A stretch of 64,000 nt of DNA. It comes from Talinum fruticosum (Eukaryota; Streptophyta; Magnoliopsida; Caryophyllales; Talinaceae). The notes below the pieces were generated by a model, which was given only the letters and a program-made list of their open reading frames with translations, did no database searches and was not told the DNA's origin. Location: contig JAITYX010000010.1 in assembly GCA_021018815.1 (NCBI GenBank), positions 5,704,001 through 5,768,000 on the forward strand. Direction: 5' to 3'. Position numbers and translations under genes: made by a program. This document shows, piece by piece, positions 48,107 through 59,792 of the stretch (within the stretch, counting starts at the first letter, position 1; every line of letters starts with the position of its first letter).

Positions 48107-49594
48107 TCAAGACACTGCCCCTGCTAGCCGATGAGGGAGTTGAGGGCTGTGATAAGGCGGTGGGAGATCCAGCAGCACTTCCGGAGGCAGACCCGAGTGG
48201 GGGCCAGCCAAGCCAGAGGTGGGGGCCTCTGCAGCAGGTCTAGGGGCTACTGAAGGGGCAGAGGCAGGGGAAGCTGAAGGAGCTGGTGAGGAGGCAAGGA
48301 CATTGATAGCCAGTTTCATGCCAGTGGTACAATGTCCTGGTGTTCCACAGATGAAGTACCTGGTGCCGGGCTTCGTTAGAGGGACGACTGTCATGCCACT
48401 GTTGTCACGGGCAATGGGTTTGCTTGCCTTGCAGGCATCATACTCTGATTTTGACACTTCCATAACGTCGTGCGTTGATGCATACTGGAAGACTGTTGTA
48501 ATTGTTCCATAATATGTACTGTCAGTTCAGTTGTGTCCGAGGAAAACTTTTTACAGTTGACTAAAACAAGATGTCTTTCTAAACTTTATCTACTTCATTT
48601 CTATGGACTAGTAAATAGTCAACATTATTTAATTTTAAGGTCTAACCGAACCAATGTCTTTGTAATTTTGTGGTTTACATGTAAACTGCTACACCAGAAC
48701 CCCTACCTAAGGTGGAGTTTTAAAGATATGGATTTGAAATTTTGGATGTCAATTTATTGTGTTGTGTAGTGAAATCACCTAGTGCAAAAGAGAGTCATAA
48801 TGGGTGCTCAGTCATAATGAGAGTCATAATGTCAATTTGAAGTTAAGAGTTCGATTTCGAGTACATGACATCTAGATGGACATTGATCAGTTGAAAAAAT
48901 GGACATTCTTATCAACACTTTCTTAATCTATTGGAACATAACAAGTCAACCATTTATTAAAACTTATACTCCATATGTTTAAATTTTCTTATAGCTCATA
49001 AGTCATAATAATAGTTTTAAATTTGAGGTTGAAAGTTTGGCTGTTATTTGAGGTATGCTGGTCTTGTGTAATCTCCGTAAATAGGATTAATATTGTATAT
49101 GGTTGCATAGCTCAATTATTGCAAATGATATAAGTAATAATAAAAAATAAAAAATAGTCCTCTCAATTATAGTATGAAAATCTTAGATCAATCTAACAGC
49201 TAATGCACTCACACATGACAACATGTGCTAGACTACACCAGGCAATTTCAATTAAGAAACCAAAATAATTGGTTTTCCCTTTTCTTTTGTTAAGGGCTCT
49301 GCTGTAAGTGAGGTTTAAACTAAATCTCTAATACAAACTTCCAACAAATTAATCAGTAAAACTAACTGACATCAACTATAATGCATAGTAGATAATGCAT
49401 AACGATAGAATCATATGAACAGAAAACTTACTCAAACTATCTCCGGCTGAAAACTTCTCCGATTTAGCCCATGCTTGCAGATTGGTCAATGCATCCCATG
49501 ATCCTTTCGGATGACCGACTGTATGATTTGTTGCCATAGCTACATTCAAAAACATGGCAATAAATGCCAAGCTTCCCACAACTGATCTCAACAT
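48107..49594 (-). CDS. phytocyanin (uclacyanin/blue-copper-like), C-terminus frameshifted
   Basis: Small secreted blue-copper electron-transfer protein of the apoplast or outer plasma membrane. Exons 49594-49432 and 48492-48107 join in phase 1 (intron GTAAGT..CAACAG) to give 182 residues. Residues 1-21 (MLRSVVGSLAFIAMFLNVAMA) form a signal peptide. The cupredoxin domain follows with HTVG..GSW and GDSLIFQYASTHDV. Ligands are His62, Cys103, His108 and Met113 (C-x4-H-x4-M), and Cys75-Cys109 forms the expected disulfide. A Ser/Pro/Ala-rich linker follows, but then the annotated frame runs through LLDLPPPYHSP to TGA at 48107 without a hydrophobic end. The neighbouring frame carries GSASGSAAGSP and then SVLSYLVAAAVGAGFVQALL to a stop at 48051, just like a GPI-anchor signal. 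A one-base change in the G5 run at 48199-48203 (plus) would explain it. Confidence 0.9.
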
Positions 49595-49704
49595 TTTCTA
49601 TCTTTTGTTCACTAAGAAAACTTACAAATTAGAAGGAATGGAGTTTTTCAATGGGAAGAATTAAGGAAGAGGAGAGTATGAGAACTCTTAAAAAATGAAG
49701 GTGA

Positions 49705-49712
49705 TATATATA
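49705..49712 (-). promoter_or_regulatory. TATA box of the phytocyanin gene
   Basis: TATATATA lies 111 bases upstream of the ATG, in the only strong TATA context nearby. The spacing fits a plant core promoter with a short leader. Confidence 0.55.
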
Positions 49713-51769
49713 GATAGCATTTTGTCCAATCATTACTACAATTTTTATTAAAGTATTGTTTAGTTGAAGAAGATGATAAAATGATCTGACAGCTATGGAG
49801 GGGAATTAAAATAGGGTTCCAATTTGACCTGTTGTTACCTAACCCTCGTGTTTTCCTTCTTCCATGCATGTTCTTAAGACATTATACTTTAAATTCAATT
49901 AAGCGAATCCATTGTGGACAGAAGAAAACGTATGGAATCTGAGCATTTGACAGCACAATAATTTGTACTTGTTTAATTTTGCGCTTGCTTTTTCCATCTT
50001 CAATTCATTTCATGCAAGTCAATATACAATAGTTTTAACTGACTACGGTGCAAGATTAGTCAAGTTCCTGCATAATTAGTAGGCGGTTAGACCGTGTAGA
50101 ATCTGTAGATGAGTCCTTATGTCTCCTCTTTTCTCCCTACCTAGTACATTTGCTAAATTATCCTAATTACTCATTAGATCTGATATACCAGTAGTTTGGT
50201 TCAAATTGCTTTGAATTATGTTCGGATCAATGACATTACAGTCGGGGCATTTCATTCAAGTTTGGTTGGATTAATTTGAGTTTGGATTGGGTGTATACCA
50301 TCACATAAATTGAGCATAAGAGAAAACAAGAGTAGTTTAAGGTTGAGTTTAATTTAAGGAAATAAAAGGTGGAAGAAAAAAAGTGGAAGTCTAAATTTTC
50401 TTTCCCTATTCTCTTCTTAGTTTTAGAAAAATGTTATGTAAAAGGAAGCAACTTTTAATTTAATTATGTGAAAAAAAATTTAATGAAAAAAAAATGTGAA
50501 CAAATAGAACATAATCCACTAACCTTTTCCTCATGCAATGTGCACAGATTACCCGCTGAACCATCAATCGAATTACTGAAGTATTGAAATATTTAAGAAA
50601 TGTGGCCAATATTAAAATAAAAAATTTTATAAAAATATAAAAAATAAAAAATAAATAAAATATTACAAAAAAAAAAATGTATGAGCAACATTAATTTTTA
50701 ACTAACCAGCACATTATAAATTTTTACACAATTAACATGTACAATAAAGGAGATGTTATGTTATAGCAGTATAAATCTCAATAACTACTAATATCTTTCC
50801 TTTTCAGACTGGGACTTAATGTATCAAGTATCTCAGTCTTGATCATTAAAGTCAAAGACCTTATTGGTATTTTTTTAATTTAAAAAAGGTGTATTCCATT
50901 TTGGATCGCAAGAAGCTTCCTATTAATGTACTTTTGAGGATTTAAATTTGTGTTTTTCTCTTGACTAAGATATGGCCGCTAATAGCACCATCTCAATAAA
51001 CACTTTGTTGATTTGGTATTTATATCTTTGAATGACAAGTAAATCACTATTGGTATGAAGGATAGGCGATGTGCCACATCTTAAACATGATTTTGCAAAG
51101 TTCTCTCGTAATTAATCCTAATGACACCTAGCTAGATATGAATTTCTACAATTACTGAATTTCAAGAAACTAATTAGAACATGCATAATACAGACGATCA
51201 CATAATACTTTCTCGTTGATCTTAACCAGCAACATGCTCGGACAAGTAAACATTTTTTAAAATTTTTTGGTCTTTAGGTCTTTGTAAACAGTGTCAAGTT
51301 GTTTATTTAAGAGGGAAACCAAGACCTTGCTTAAGAGAAATAAATGTCAAATGACTTAAATCAATATATATTGGTTAAAAATATACAGGACAGAAAAAAT
51401 AATTTTTTTGCTCTTTTATTTCATTCATTTTTCTTGATCCCATATATATTGTCAATGTTTGGGAATATATAAATATAAGCATCAATGTTTGGGAATATAT
51501 AAATATAAGCATGAAATGCAAATGTAGGTATAGTTTCCATATTGAAGTAACTTATCAACCAATATATATGAACACTATATGGTTTTTCAACAAAAAGAAA
51601 TATGAACACTAATAGTCAAAATTCAAAGTTTGACTATATTATTTTAGAAGAATATCGATTGTTTTTAATTTTTAATGATATGCCTGTCTGAGATGATGGA
51701 GCTTTAGTTTTCTTCCTAATAATATGCACCACGTATATTAACTCTTGATTTCAACTTTGTTTCCGGAGA
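49713..51769. repeat. intergenic upstream of phytocyanin, with a 30-bp tandem duplication
   Basis: AT-rich with no gene. At 51451-51510 a 30-bp unit (TCAATGTTTGGGAATATATA...) is present twice in tandem, differing only in its first base. Otherwise nothing is bounded. Confidence 0.6.
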
Positions 51770-52380
51770 AAACCGAGTTGATGATGTGGATTGATGATTC
51801 GGAGAGAGGAAGGATTTACCGCTCCGGTTCCGAGGACGTGGCACGATCGATCCGAGTCCGAGTGGCGACCGCTTGAACCTACAAAAGGCGAAGCCCGGGT
51901 GGTGGATCCCGGAAACGCCCTCCGACGCTCAAGTTAGTATCCGATTAAGTTGAATGGATCAAGGAGATTTTCCTCAATGTGCGTGGGGGATTCCTTGGGA
52001 GACGAGAAGATTTCCAAAGGTGGAAGTTCTCGGGATGAGTATGGATGAACATTGATGAACGTTGATGAATGTGGATGAGTGTTGAGAGCTTAGGAGCTTG
52101 GATTATCGAAAGATGATATTTCTTGCTAAGTGAACATAATATGTCTTGAGATTGGGAAGTGGCGAGTATTTATAGGAGATTTTAAAGGGGTAAAACAAGA
52201 TCTTTACCATGGTTTAAGAGAAACCCTAGCCCTAGTGGGCTTTGGGCTTTACCGGGCCCCGTTAAAGGTTATCTTGAGCCAATTCCTCCCTTATCCAACT
52301 TATTAGGCCTAGTTGGCCGATGACGTGGCGGGTGAGTTGGTATTGTCCGGAAATACCCGAATCAAACTTTATCGATATAA
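51770..52380. mobile_element. LTR/TRIM-like segment
   Basis: A block unlike its AT-rich surroundings has features common to plant LTRs: a GGCGAAGCCCGGGTGG..CGGAAACGCCCTCCGACGC stretch at about 51889-51933, a TATTTATAGGAG box at 52166-52177, CCCTAGCCCTAGTGGGC, and GACGTGGCGGGTGAGTTGG..TGTCCGGAAATACCCG near the end. ATGAACATTGATGAACGTTGATGAATGTGGATGA at 52046-52079 is a short tandem. No TG..CA ends or duplication were fixed, so class and borders are inferred. Confidence 0.35.
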
Positions 52381-52397
52381 TTAAATATATATACTTA

Positions 52398-52864
52398 GCT
52401 CTACTTGATTCTAAAAAAATTAAAAGAAAAAAAATATGGAAAAAATTTTCTTTTCTTTATTTGAATTGAAGAAAAAAGGAGGGAAAAAAGTTTGATGAAA
52501 AAACTCATGGAAAATTTTGTTAATTTGGTTAATGATATTTTCCTTCCAAAATTGAGAGAAAAATAGAAGAAAAAATTCACAAAAATAGAGAAATGGAGAA
52601 AAGAAAGAGAATTATATTAAGAAAAACCATTAAAAATTTTTCTCTCGTCCTCTCAATTAATTAATACTATTGAGTGTTTTCTCAATCTTCTCTATAACAA
52701 TGTGGTGGATGGATAAAAAGTTAGAAAATAATTATAATTTTTTCCCCTATATTTTCCTTGAAACAAACACAAGAAAAAAAAATTTCCTCATAACTATTTT
52801 TTCTCGTTATTTTTTTCCATTTAAATTTTTTTTCCTACCTATTTTCTTACCATCAAATAGAGTC
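52398..52864. mobile_element. Tourist/Harbinger-like MITE, family 1 copy 1
   Basis: The 467-bp element has inverted ends GCTCTACTTGATT and (reverse complement) GACTCTATTTGAT, flanked by TTA on both sides (52395-52397 and 52865-52867). The interior matches 63474-63868 at high identity (for example AAAATTTTGT.AATTTG.T.AATGATATTTTCCTTCC). TTA duplication points to PIF/Harbinger (Tourist-like). No coding capacity. Confidence 0.8.
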
Positions 52865-53239
52865 TTAAGAATTTAAAAAGTATATTATGTAATAATTATG
52901 CAAACCACTGGATGTAAGACAGCTTAACGTTTGCCTGTAAAACATGGAGTGGGGCTGCATTCCTTATTCAAAGATTTCTATTAATTATGCTGAGAAAACA
53001 TGAAAATGAAATAAAATAAAATGGCGGTGGCACTTGCGTTCCTCATTTCTTTATGTTAAAATTAAATATCTTTTTTACTATATTATTTAAAAAAGGCTAT
53101 AAATATCAAACGTGGACTTAAAGTTTAGGCCTACAACATATCTTAACTATTTTGTACAACTTACAAGAAAATTATTTCTCCCTTAAGGTTCGAGAGGGTG
53201 GAAGTGTGGAATGCTTATCATTAGGTCAACACTCACTTA

Positions 53240-53673
53240 GACCCTGTTCGGTAACAGCGTTTGAAGTAGCTTTTAGCGTTTTGACCAAGTCAAAACACTA
53301 ATCAACCAAATATTAGCGTTCGGTAAGGTAGTGTTTTAACTAGCGTTTGCAGTAACTTTTAGCGTTTCAAGTAGTGTTTCGAAAAGCTAAGAATATTAGC
53401 TTTTCACATTTGAAAGTAGCGTTTCATATTTTTTTGACAAAAAACCCTTCATTCATTTATATTTGACAAATTATTTATATCTTTTTACGTCAATTTACAA
53501 TAATCAACTAACTCAACCGCTAAATTTACCGAACACATTTATTCAATCGCTCAATTGAACGAGCTATCCGCTAACAGACTAAAATCTAACAGACTATCGA
53601 CTACCTAAACAGACTATCAGCTACACAAACAGATATCCGCTACTCAAACGAACTCATTTTGCCGAACAGGGCC
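53240..53673. mobile_element. Tourist-like MITE, family 2
   Basis: The 434-bp element has ends GACCCTGTTCGG and (reverse complement) GGCCCTGTTCGG, with TTA on both sides (53237-53239 and 53674-53676). The interior has repeated TAGCGTTT and CAGACTATC words. Its right TTA is also the left TTA of the next MITE. Confidence 0.85.
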
Positions 53674-53676
53674 TTA

Positions 53677-54259
53677 GTGGGTGTTTGACCTAAATTTTAA
53701 AATTATTTTTGGATTTTAAAAATTGCCAAAAACTAATTTTTTAAAAATTAAAACTATTTTTCAAAAGTGATTTTGGAAAAAAAAACTCCTCAAAAACAAA
53801 AACAACAAATAGTTATTTTTATTTCTAATTTTTTTAAAAACTGCGTAACACCACCAAGAATCTAATTCTCTCTCTCCTTTTCTTTCTCCTCATTTTTTAC
53901 GTTATTTTTCTATTCTATCACCTCTATCTATATCTCTATCTCTCTCGACTCTCTCTATCTCATCTATCTCTATCTCTCTTATTTTGTTTTATCTCTATCT
54001 CTTATTATAACAAATAAATAAATATTATTTTATATAAAAAATAAATATTAAATAATAATTATCATGCAAATAAAAAAATATGATCAAATTATACTATAAT
54101 AAATAATATAAACAAAAATAGGCCAAATAACTTATTATTTAAAAATACTTTCATATAAATTAGGCCAAACATTTCATAATTTCTTCAAAAATTACTTTTA
54201 GAAAAACTATTTTTCATAAACAAAAACAAGTTTTTATAAACCGGACCAAACAAAGCACC
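53677..54259. mobile_element. Tourist-like MITE, family 3, with CT microsatellite
   Basis: The 583-bp element has imperfect inverted ends GTGGGTGTTTGACC and (reverse complement) GGTGCTTTGTTTGGTCC, flanked by TTA (53674-53676 and 54260-54262). Inside, an imperfect (CTATCT)/(CT)n tract spans about 53865-54005. No coding capacity. Confidence 0.65.
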
Positions 54260-54420
54260 TTAGTAAATAAACGTCTCACTTAGAAATAAAGAGTTTTATT
54301 TATTTATGTCTCATCAAAAGTAACTCTTATATGAGATATTCTCATAATAACTTCTATATATGAAAAATATAAATTCTTATATTGAACCATCTCACACAAA
54401 GTTATTATGAAAAAACTTTG

Positions 54421-54536
54421 TTAGGAGTGACTTTTTAAAGAGTTTAATATGACTAATGACTATACTAGAGTGACTTTTAAATTCGAGGATGACTAATAAT
54501 TTGTAAAGAGATAACTTTTATTATAGTCACTCCTAA
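54421..54536. mobile_element. 116-bp MITE-like inverted-repeat element
   Basis: Perfect 12-bp inverted ends TTAGGAGTGACT (54421-54432) and AGTCACTCCTAA (54525-54536) enclose AT-rich sequence. The target duplication is uncertain because the ends start and stop in TTA/TAA. It could be a tiny Tourist/Stowaway-like element or a hairpin relic. Confidence 0.55.
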
Positions 54537-54890
54537 ATAAATTATCAATTATCCTATATGTATTTAAAATCATAAAATTTTCATCTTACAGTAATTTTTA
54601 GATAAGATGATATCACATAAGATCTACTCAAAAGAAAGAGCTTAGCAGTTAGCACCACCAACATTACCCTTCCTCTACAATTGCCTATTTACCATAGTAA
54701 CACAGAGTAAGAACAAAGAATACCATTGCCTACTTACCATAGTAACACAGCAATAAAGTAACATAAAATAAAGCTCAAGAGAAATAAGGTAACGAAATCA
54801 TAATCGGATGGTTAACACTGAAATCTTTGATATACGAGATTTCGCACGTAATTCCTCTCTTCCACTTTTCGTATAATGCCGCATTGCACC
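54537..54890. other. intergenic, nothing assigned
   Basis: A short direct repeat (TTGCCTA.TTACCATAGTAACACAG) occurs at about 54680-54705 and 54726-54750. Nothing else was seen. Confidence 0.5.
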
Positions 54891-54899
54891 CAAAACAAT

Positions 54900-55170
54900 T
54901 ACAAGAGAAAATAGAAAAGAACGGTGGCATTCAGGCTAAATTCCGATGTCCCGCCCCCAAGGGCCCTAGTCGGTGTAAATGTCATCAAAGAACCCCCAAC
55001 TTGCCTCAAAACGTTGTGATGAAAAGCATTCATGAGAAGTTTGGCGAAAATGTCTGCAGGTTGTTGGCAAGTTGTTGATATGAGATAGAAAAATGACACC
55101 CGACTTTCAGATAATTTCTACCGAACAAAATGCAAAGGCTACACTCGGACTAAGAAGCCAATTTGAGATT
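54900..55170 (-). pseudogene. copia RNase H C-terminal scrap
   Basis: The minus-strand translation reads LHFVR.KLSESRVSF, then TTCQQPADIFAKLLMNAFHH. This matches the end of copia RNase H (normally HFVRDKV.......T..QLADIFTK.L). A stop replaces one codon and no other copia part is attached, so it is a small isolated fragment. Confidence 0.55.
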
Positions 55171-55447
55171 AAAAAACATGCCAAAAGACCAAACTTGAAT
55201 TTTTTTATGAAACCGTTTTAATTTTTTAATTTTTTGGTTTAGACCAAAATATATTTAATTTGGTCTAATCTGGTTTTGAAAAATATCCAAATCGTAATTT
55301 TTAGAATGGTATGGTTTACCTTTCAAACCGCACCAGACTGACCATTTACTCCCCTAGTTACAAATGGGTGGAATAAAATTGGATACTTATTAATGGCTGA
55401 TTTTGTGAGGCATTTACGCGCGTAATTTCACGGTAGTTTTTAACCTA

Positions 55448-55665
55448 GGGGTTGTTCAAAATCACACAGAAAACAAACAGAAACAGAAACAAAAACAAAA
55501 ACAAATCGAAAAGAGTAGAAACGAACATAAACGAATAGAAACGAGTAACAGAAAAGAAAAGAAACGTACAAAACGAACATAAACAAGAAAAAATGAACAA
55601 AAATGAACAGAAAACAAATAGAAAACAAATAGATAATGGTTTTTATGTAACTTCTAATATATCCT
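55448..55665. mobile_element. A-rich MITE, family 4 copy 1 (decayed right end)
   Basis: The left end GGGGTTGTTCAAAATCACA resembles the ends of copies at 55956 and 61611. The interior is made of GAAACGAACATAAACGA words like copy 2, and the right part ends TTTTTATGTAACTTC like the family's inverted end, then degenerates. Confidence 0.5.
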
Positions 55666-55955
55666 AAATTAACTATTTCATATGACAGTTGGATTTTTGG
55701 CATGTGAACCAATGGTACATTAGACCTTACAAGCCAAGTTTGCAGCCATGCTTGTCATCAGGGTATGCAGCTGTGCTACGAAAACCATTTTCTAGAAAGG
55801 ATAGGAAGGTGAAAATTTTCTAGAAAATTTTTAGCATCATCAAACCTATCCAAAAAAGAAAGGAATTACTAAGAAAACTTTCCTCCACAAAAAGGGAATT
55901 AATTTTCCACCTCACTACTTTCATCTCTTTAGACCCATATTTCCCGATATGTTTA

Positions 55956-56169
55956 AGGCCTATTCAAACTTACATATAAAACACACATAAACATAAATTA
56001 ACATAAAAGAGCATAAGCGAACATAAACGATTCAGAAACGAACATAAATGAGTTGTTAAATATGAAACGAACATAAAAGAATATAAAATAACATAAACGA
56101 ACATAAAAGAACACAAATGAACATAAAACATAAATAAATTATATTTTTCATGTAAAGTTGAACAAAACC
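55956..56169. mobile_element. A-rich MITE, family 4 copy 2
   Basis: The ends AGGCCTATTCAAACTTACAT and (reverse complement) GGTTTTGTTCAACTTTACAT are flanked by TTA (55953-55955 and 56170-56172). The interior is a run of ACATAAACGAACATAAAAGA words. Frames in it (55970-56224 minus) are repeat shadows. Confidence 0.7.
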
Positions 56170-56229
56170 TTAGTAACTTGGCAGCCACCACCATGCCTTG
56201 AATTTTGATGTGATCGAATATCACCTAGA

Positions 56230-57122
56230 GGCTAGGGGAGGGAGATTAACCGATCGGCTCAATATTGAACAACCAATTTAAAAATAATATCACACCAAGT
56301 TATGAGTCTATAAATCAATCTCACTATTGGCAAAAATGCTTGCCTAGGTAAGATCGTCTTTCCCATACCCCACATATGTAGACTGTCGTATCATGTCAAG
56401 CCGAGTCAAACAAATAACCACACAGCATCAATTGAAGTAACATGTGGTGCATATATTTTGTTCATTCCATCAGTCCACCATCTACATGCTTTCTGGATTC
56501 TAGTTAGACACAAGAATGCAAGCTGTCAAGGGAAGCAACAACAGGAAAGCAATTCATTCTAAATCAACAAAAGAACAATATTATCCTCTACACAAGATAG
56601 AAAAGAAAGAAACAATCAACCAACAGTAATTTGTACTGAGCTGAGAGGAAACAAATTCCTATCATGCAATATCTAAGCAGAAAAGCTATATATATATGAG
56701 TTCCAACACCAAGTCGACATGGCATCCCCTTTTTTTAATCGAGACATATTTTTGCTACAATGACAAAGGGAAGAGAGAATTGTCATGTATGCCAATTCAA
56801 AACTTCATTTTTCCGACAATGAGCATCAATTTTGACAAAAATCATTTGGTTTTCCCCAATGGTAAAACAAGTGACAAAAAGTGGATTACTAAAAATCCTA
56901 TGGATCTGTAGATGACTCCATAGTACACAGCTATTCTTTCGCTGACAAATGATCCATAAGCACATCACAACATTAAGGGAGAAGTAAGAAAGGTTACTTC
57001 ATAAAGTTGTTACCTTCTATATGTGAGCAACGCGATGTTTCATGAAGTTGATCATGTAAGATTTCTAATCACCGAGGTAACAAAATATCCTGAATGATTT
57101 ACTCATGAATAAAATCCTACCC
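56230..57122. other. 3' flank of the DUF604 gene
   Basis: No gene is supported. The plus frame 56696-56911 and minus frame 56783-56968 have no recognised homology. The 3' UTR of the DUF604 gene probably lies in 57000-57122. Confidence 0.45.
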
Positions 57123-59689
57123 CTAGGCATCCATGGCAATCAATTCACTAAAGTCACAATCTCTAATGTCAATTGCCATTGATTTACCAAAGGGATGTAT
57201 GATATCACAGCACTGACGACGAGGTGCCATCACCTGCAATGAAAGAAGCAGATATAAGAAAGTATGCACTGGAGCCAATAATGTTTTACGTTTTTGTGTG
57301 TGTGTGTGTGTGCGCGCGCGCATCTGTACTTATAGTAAAAAAATTTCGAAGACTTCAAAAGGTAAGTAAAACCTGTCCAATGTTCTGATGTAGCTTTTTA
57401 GCCAAAACACTTATGTTTTTCACATTCTCCATTGCAGAAGTAGCCGGACATCTGCGTGCAGTATGACGCCTATATTTGCTCCATAATCGCCTAGTACCCA
57501 AAGCAACATCTTCCAAGAAGAATAAAGCAGGCCTTTTGCAACGATCGCGGGGATAGTCCCTAGTATTAATCACAAATTGGCTAGACTCACTGACACTACC
57601 TCTTCTCCAAGGCTTAAAAGTCCTTTGTGATGTGAGAATGTCTGGCAGAAGTTGATTGCCTTCAAATATTTGAACAACGTAGCCCCAAACAACCGAAATA
57701 GTTATATTAGTTGGGCGATCATAGCATACAGTTTGCTGCAAAATCCTAGCAGGGTCAACATATAAAGCCTTAAAAAGGTGTTGTAATCCCTCTACCCTGT
57801 CCATATTAGGGAAAATTGGTTCGACAACTTCCAAATGATGGAGTGACAATATAGGTGACAATGGATGAGTGGTAAGCATTCCAAACACTTCTCCCCTGAC
57901 ATCAAGCTGAAACAAGACAAATTGGAAGTCAGACAACCACTGAAGACTTCTAGGTATTGGACAATCTTTATCATTTACATTTCCAGAAAACTAGTATGCA
58001 AGTGAATTAGAGAAGGCAGACAACCGAAGATGCAACTTAACCAATAAACAATCCACATGTCACCTTGACCAATAAAACTTAACAATAAATGACACATTAT
58101 TGATGACCTCCTCCTCTTGCTCCTATGAGTTCTTCATTTCCAACCACCTATTGACCACCATCTAGGACCAAGAACATTGGCTCATTATAATTGATATCTA
58201 ATTGACACACAATAATTCATCTAGCACTTATTCCAAGAACATACAAGCCGAGAGTAAAACCTTACAAAGCAACTGAAAAAAATACCATCAACTACCATTA
58301 CCCTAAGAAATCCATTCCACATATTTTTCCAATTAAAATTTTAGAAACTTGTAGAAGTAATAAATCCAATCCAACCTTTTACGTCTTATAATCATAACCA
58401 GGACCTCATTCATTTATATTATAGAATGCAAACATGAACAACCACTTAAAGCATTATAGAATCCACCTAAGCAAAGGAGACATCTTCATTGGCGGTAATA
58501 GGCATTGGCAATCAATTTCAACACTTCAAATTAATCCACAAAAACCACCCATCTAAAAAATAAATTTTCAAAAGAAAAAGTTGATCTCACGTGGACAATC
58601 CAGAAAATGTGCTCTTAAGCACCTATATAAGCAAATTTCGATTAAATGTTCATATGCTGTTTGGTTTTTTTTTTTTGACAATCCACAAAACTAGTTTTTA
58701 CTATAAGTAAATATGATTGACAATACTACTTTGGTACATAATCACTATTATAAATGAAAAAACAGACAGCCACCGCCATTTTCTACTTTCTCTCCCTCAA
58801 AATACCAAATTATCTATTTTTGGCAATCTTGGAACAATGTTCCCCGAACAACAATTTCAATTCAATATGACAGTTTCAAAAATCAAACACTAACAAATTA
58901 AAACCAAAACCATGCACAATAAAAAGAGGCAGTGAAATAAATTCACCTGATGAAACCCAGGTTCTCTGGTTAACCCAACACCGAGTTCAGCAATACAAGA
59001 TGAAATCCTCAAATCACTCCCATAGAGATGAGGATAGCGCATCAAGCAAGAATCCAGAACCTTAGCCAAAGCCTTAGCCAAAGGAAAACTAATCGCAAAC
59101 CCTCCGCCACCATAAGCCATATCGAACGACATCTTCAAATTCTGCTCCAAACTCTCGGAATTACTCCCAATATAGTACCATTTTTCATGATCATACCTGG
59201 ACAAAACTGTAACCAAATTTGGGGAAAAAACACCGTATCATCATCCCCAAACACGAACCACCTAACCTCCGGCTCATCGCGATCAACCGCCTCTTTGACG
59301 ATTCGAGCGATACGAATGGCGGACCTTTGGCCGCGGCGGAAGGTGTAGGGGAAGCGGGAGGTGTCCGCGGAGACGACGGTGGGAGGAAGTTCGAGAAGCT
59401 CGGGATTTATTGGAGGAGCAGAGTCGAGGAAGAGAAGAGCGCGAGTGGAGTTGGGGGTGTACCAGAGCTTGATCAAGGGCTTCCGGCGGCGGAAGGAGGC
59501 GGATGAGGAGGCCACTGAGAAGAGGAGATGGTGGAGAGTGGTGGGGGAGGCGGAGGAGGAGAAGACGGGGTCAGGGGTTGAGGAGAGAGAAAGAGAGGGC
59601 CGGCGGAGGAGAAGGAGGTAGAAGGCGGAAATGGCGAAGATGCCGAAGAGGATGGTTTTGAGTGGGAGTTTTACTCGGAGCTTTCGCAT
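57123..59689 (-). CDS. DUF604 (fringe-related, GT31-like) putative glycosyltransferase, one-base frameshift
   Basis: Type II membrane, probably Golgi, putative beta-glycosyltransferase; acceptor unknown for the family. Exons are 59689-58947, 57906-57373 and 57233-57123. Residues 12-28 form a membrane anchor (TILFGIFAISAFYLLLL). YTFRRGQRSAIRIARIVKEA and RWFVFGDDDTVFFP follow, with the metal-binding DDD at 149-151. Then, in a shifted frame, come LVTVLSRYDHEKWYYIGS, MAYGGGGFAISFPLAKAL, RYPHLYGSDLRI and GVGLTREPGFHQ. Exon 2 has HPLSPILSLHHLEVVEPIFP, ILQQTVCYDRPTNITISVVW and CKRPALFFLEDV, and exon 3 has APRRQCCDIIH. Exon 1 is 743 bases; one extra base near 59218-59221 would make it 744 and give one 462-residue frame. 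So the annotated sequence has a single-base deletion (real or a sequence error). A LINE lies 104 bp upstream of the ATG. Confidence 0.85.
57295..57322. repeat. (TG)n(CG)n alternating purine-pyrimidine tract
   Basis: About 28 bases of TGTG.. followed by CGCG.. lie in intron 2 (57234-57372) of the DUF604 gene. Alternating purine-pyrimidine of this kind can adopt Z-DNA. Confidence 0.85.
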
Positions 59690-59792
59690 CTTAATCTGGA
59701 TTCGGAACACCGGGCAATATCGACAGTTGGACAATAGAAAACAAAAGCTTCCTCTTTGGAAAGAGAGGTGAACCTGTGTTTTGTCTAGTTTT

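Noticed and set aside
55440..56224. Phe/Val/Tyr-rich minus-strand frames that look like membrane proteins
   Set aside because: They are reverse translations of A-rich MITE words (ACGAACATAAA).
59028..59621. Plus-strand frames opposite DUF604 exon 1
   Set aside because: Shadows of the real minus-strand coding sequence; GC-rich exon 1 leaves the opposite strand open.
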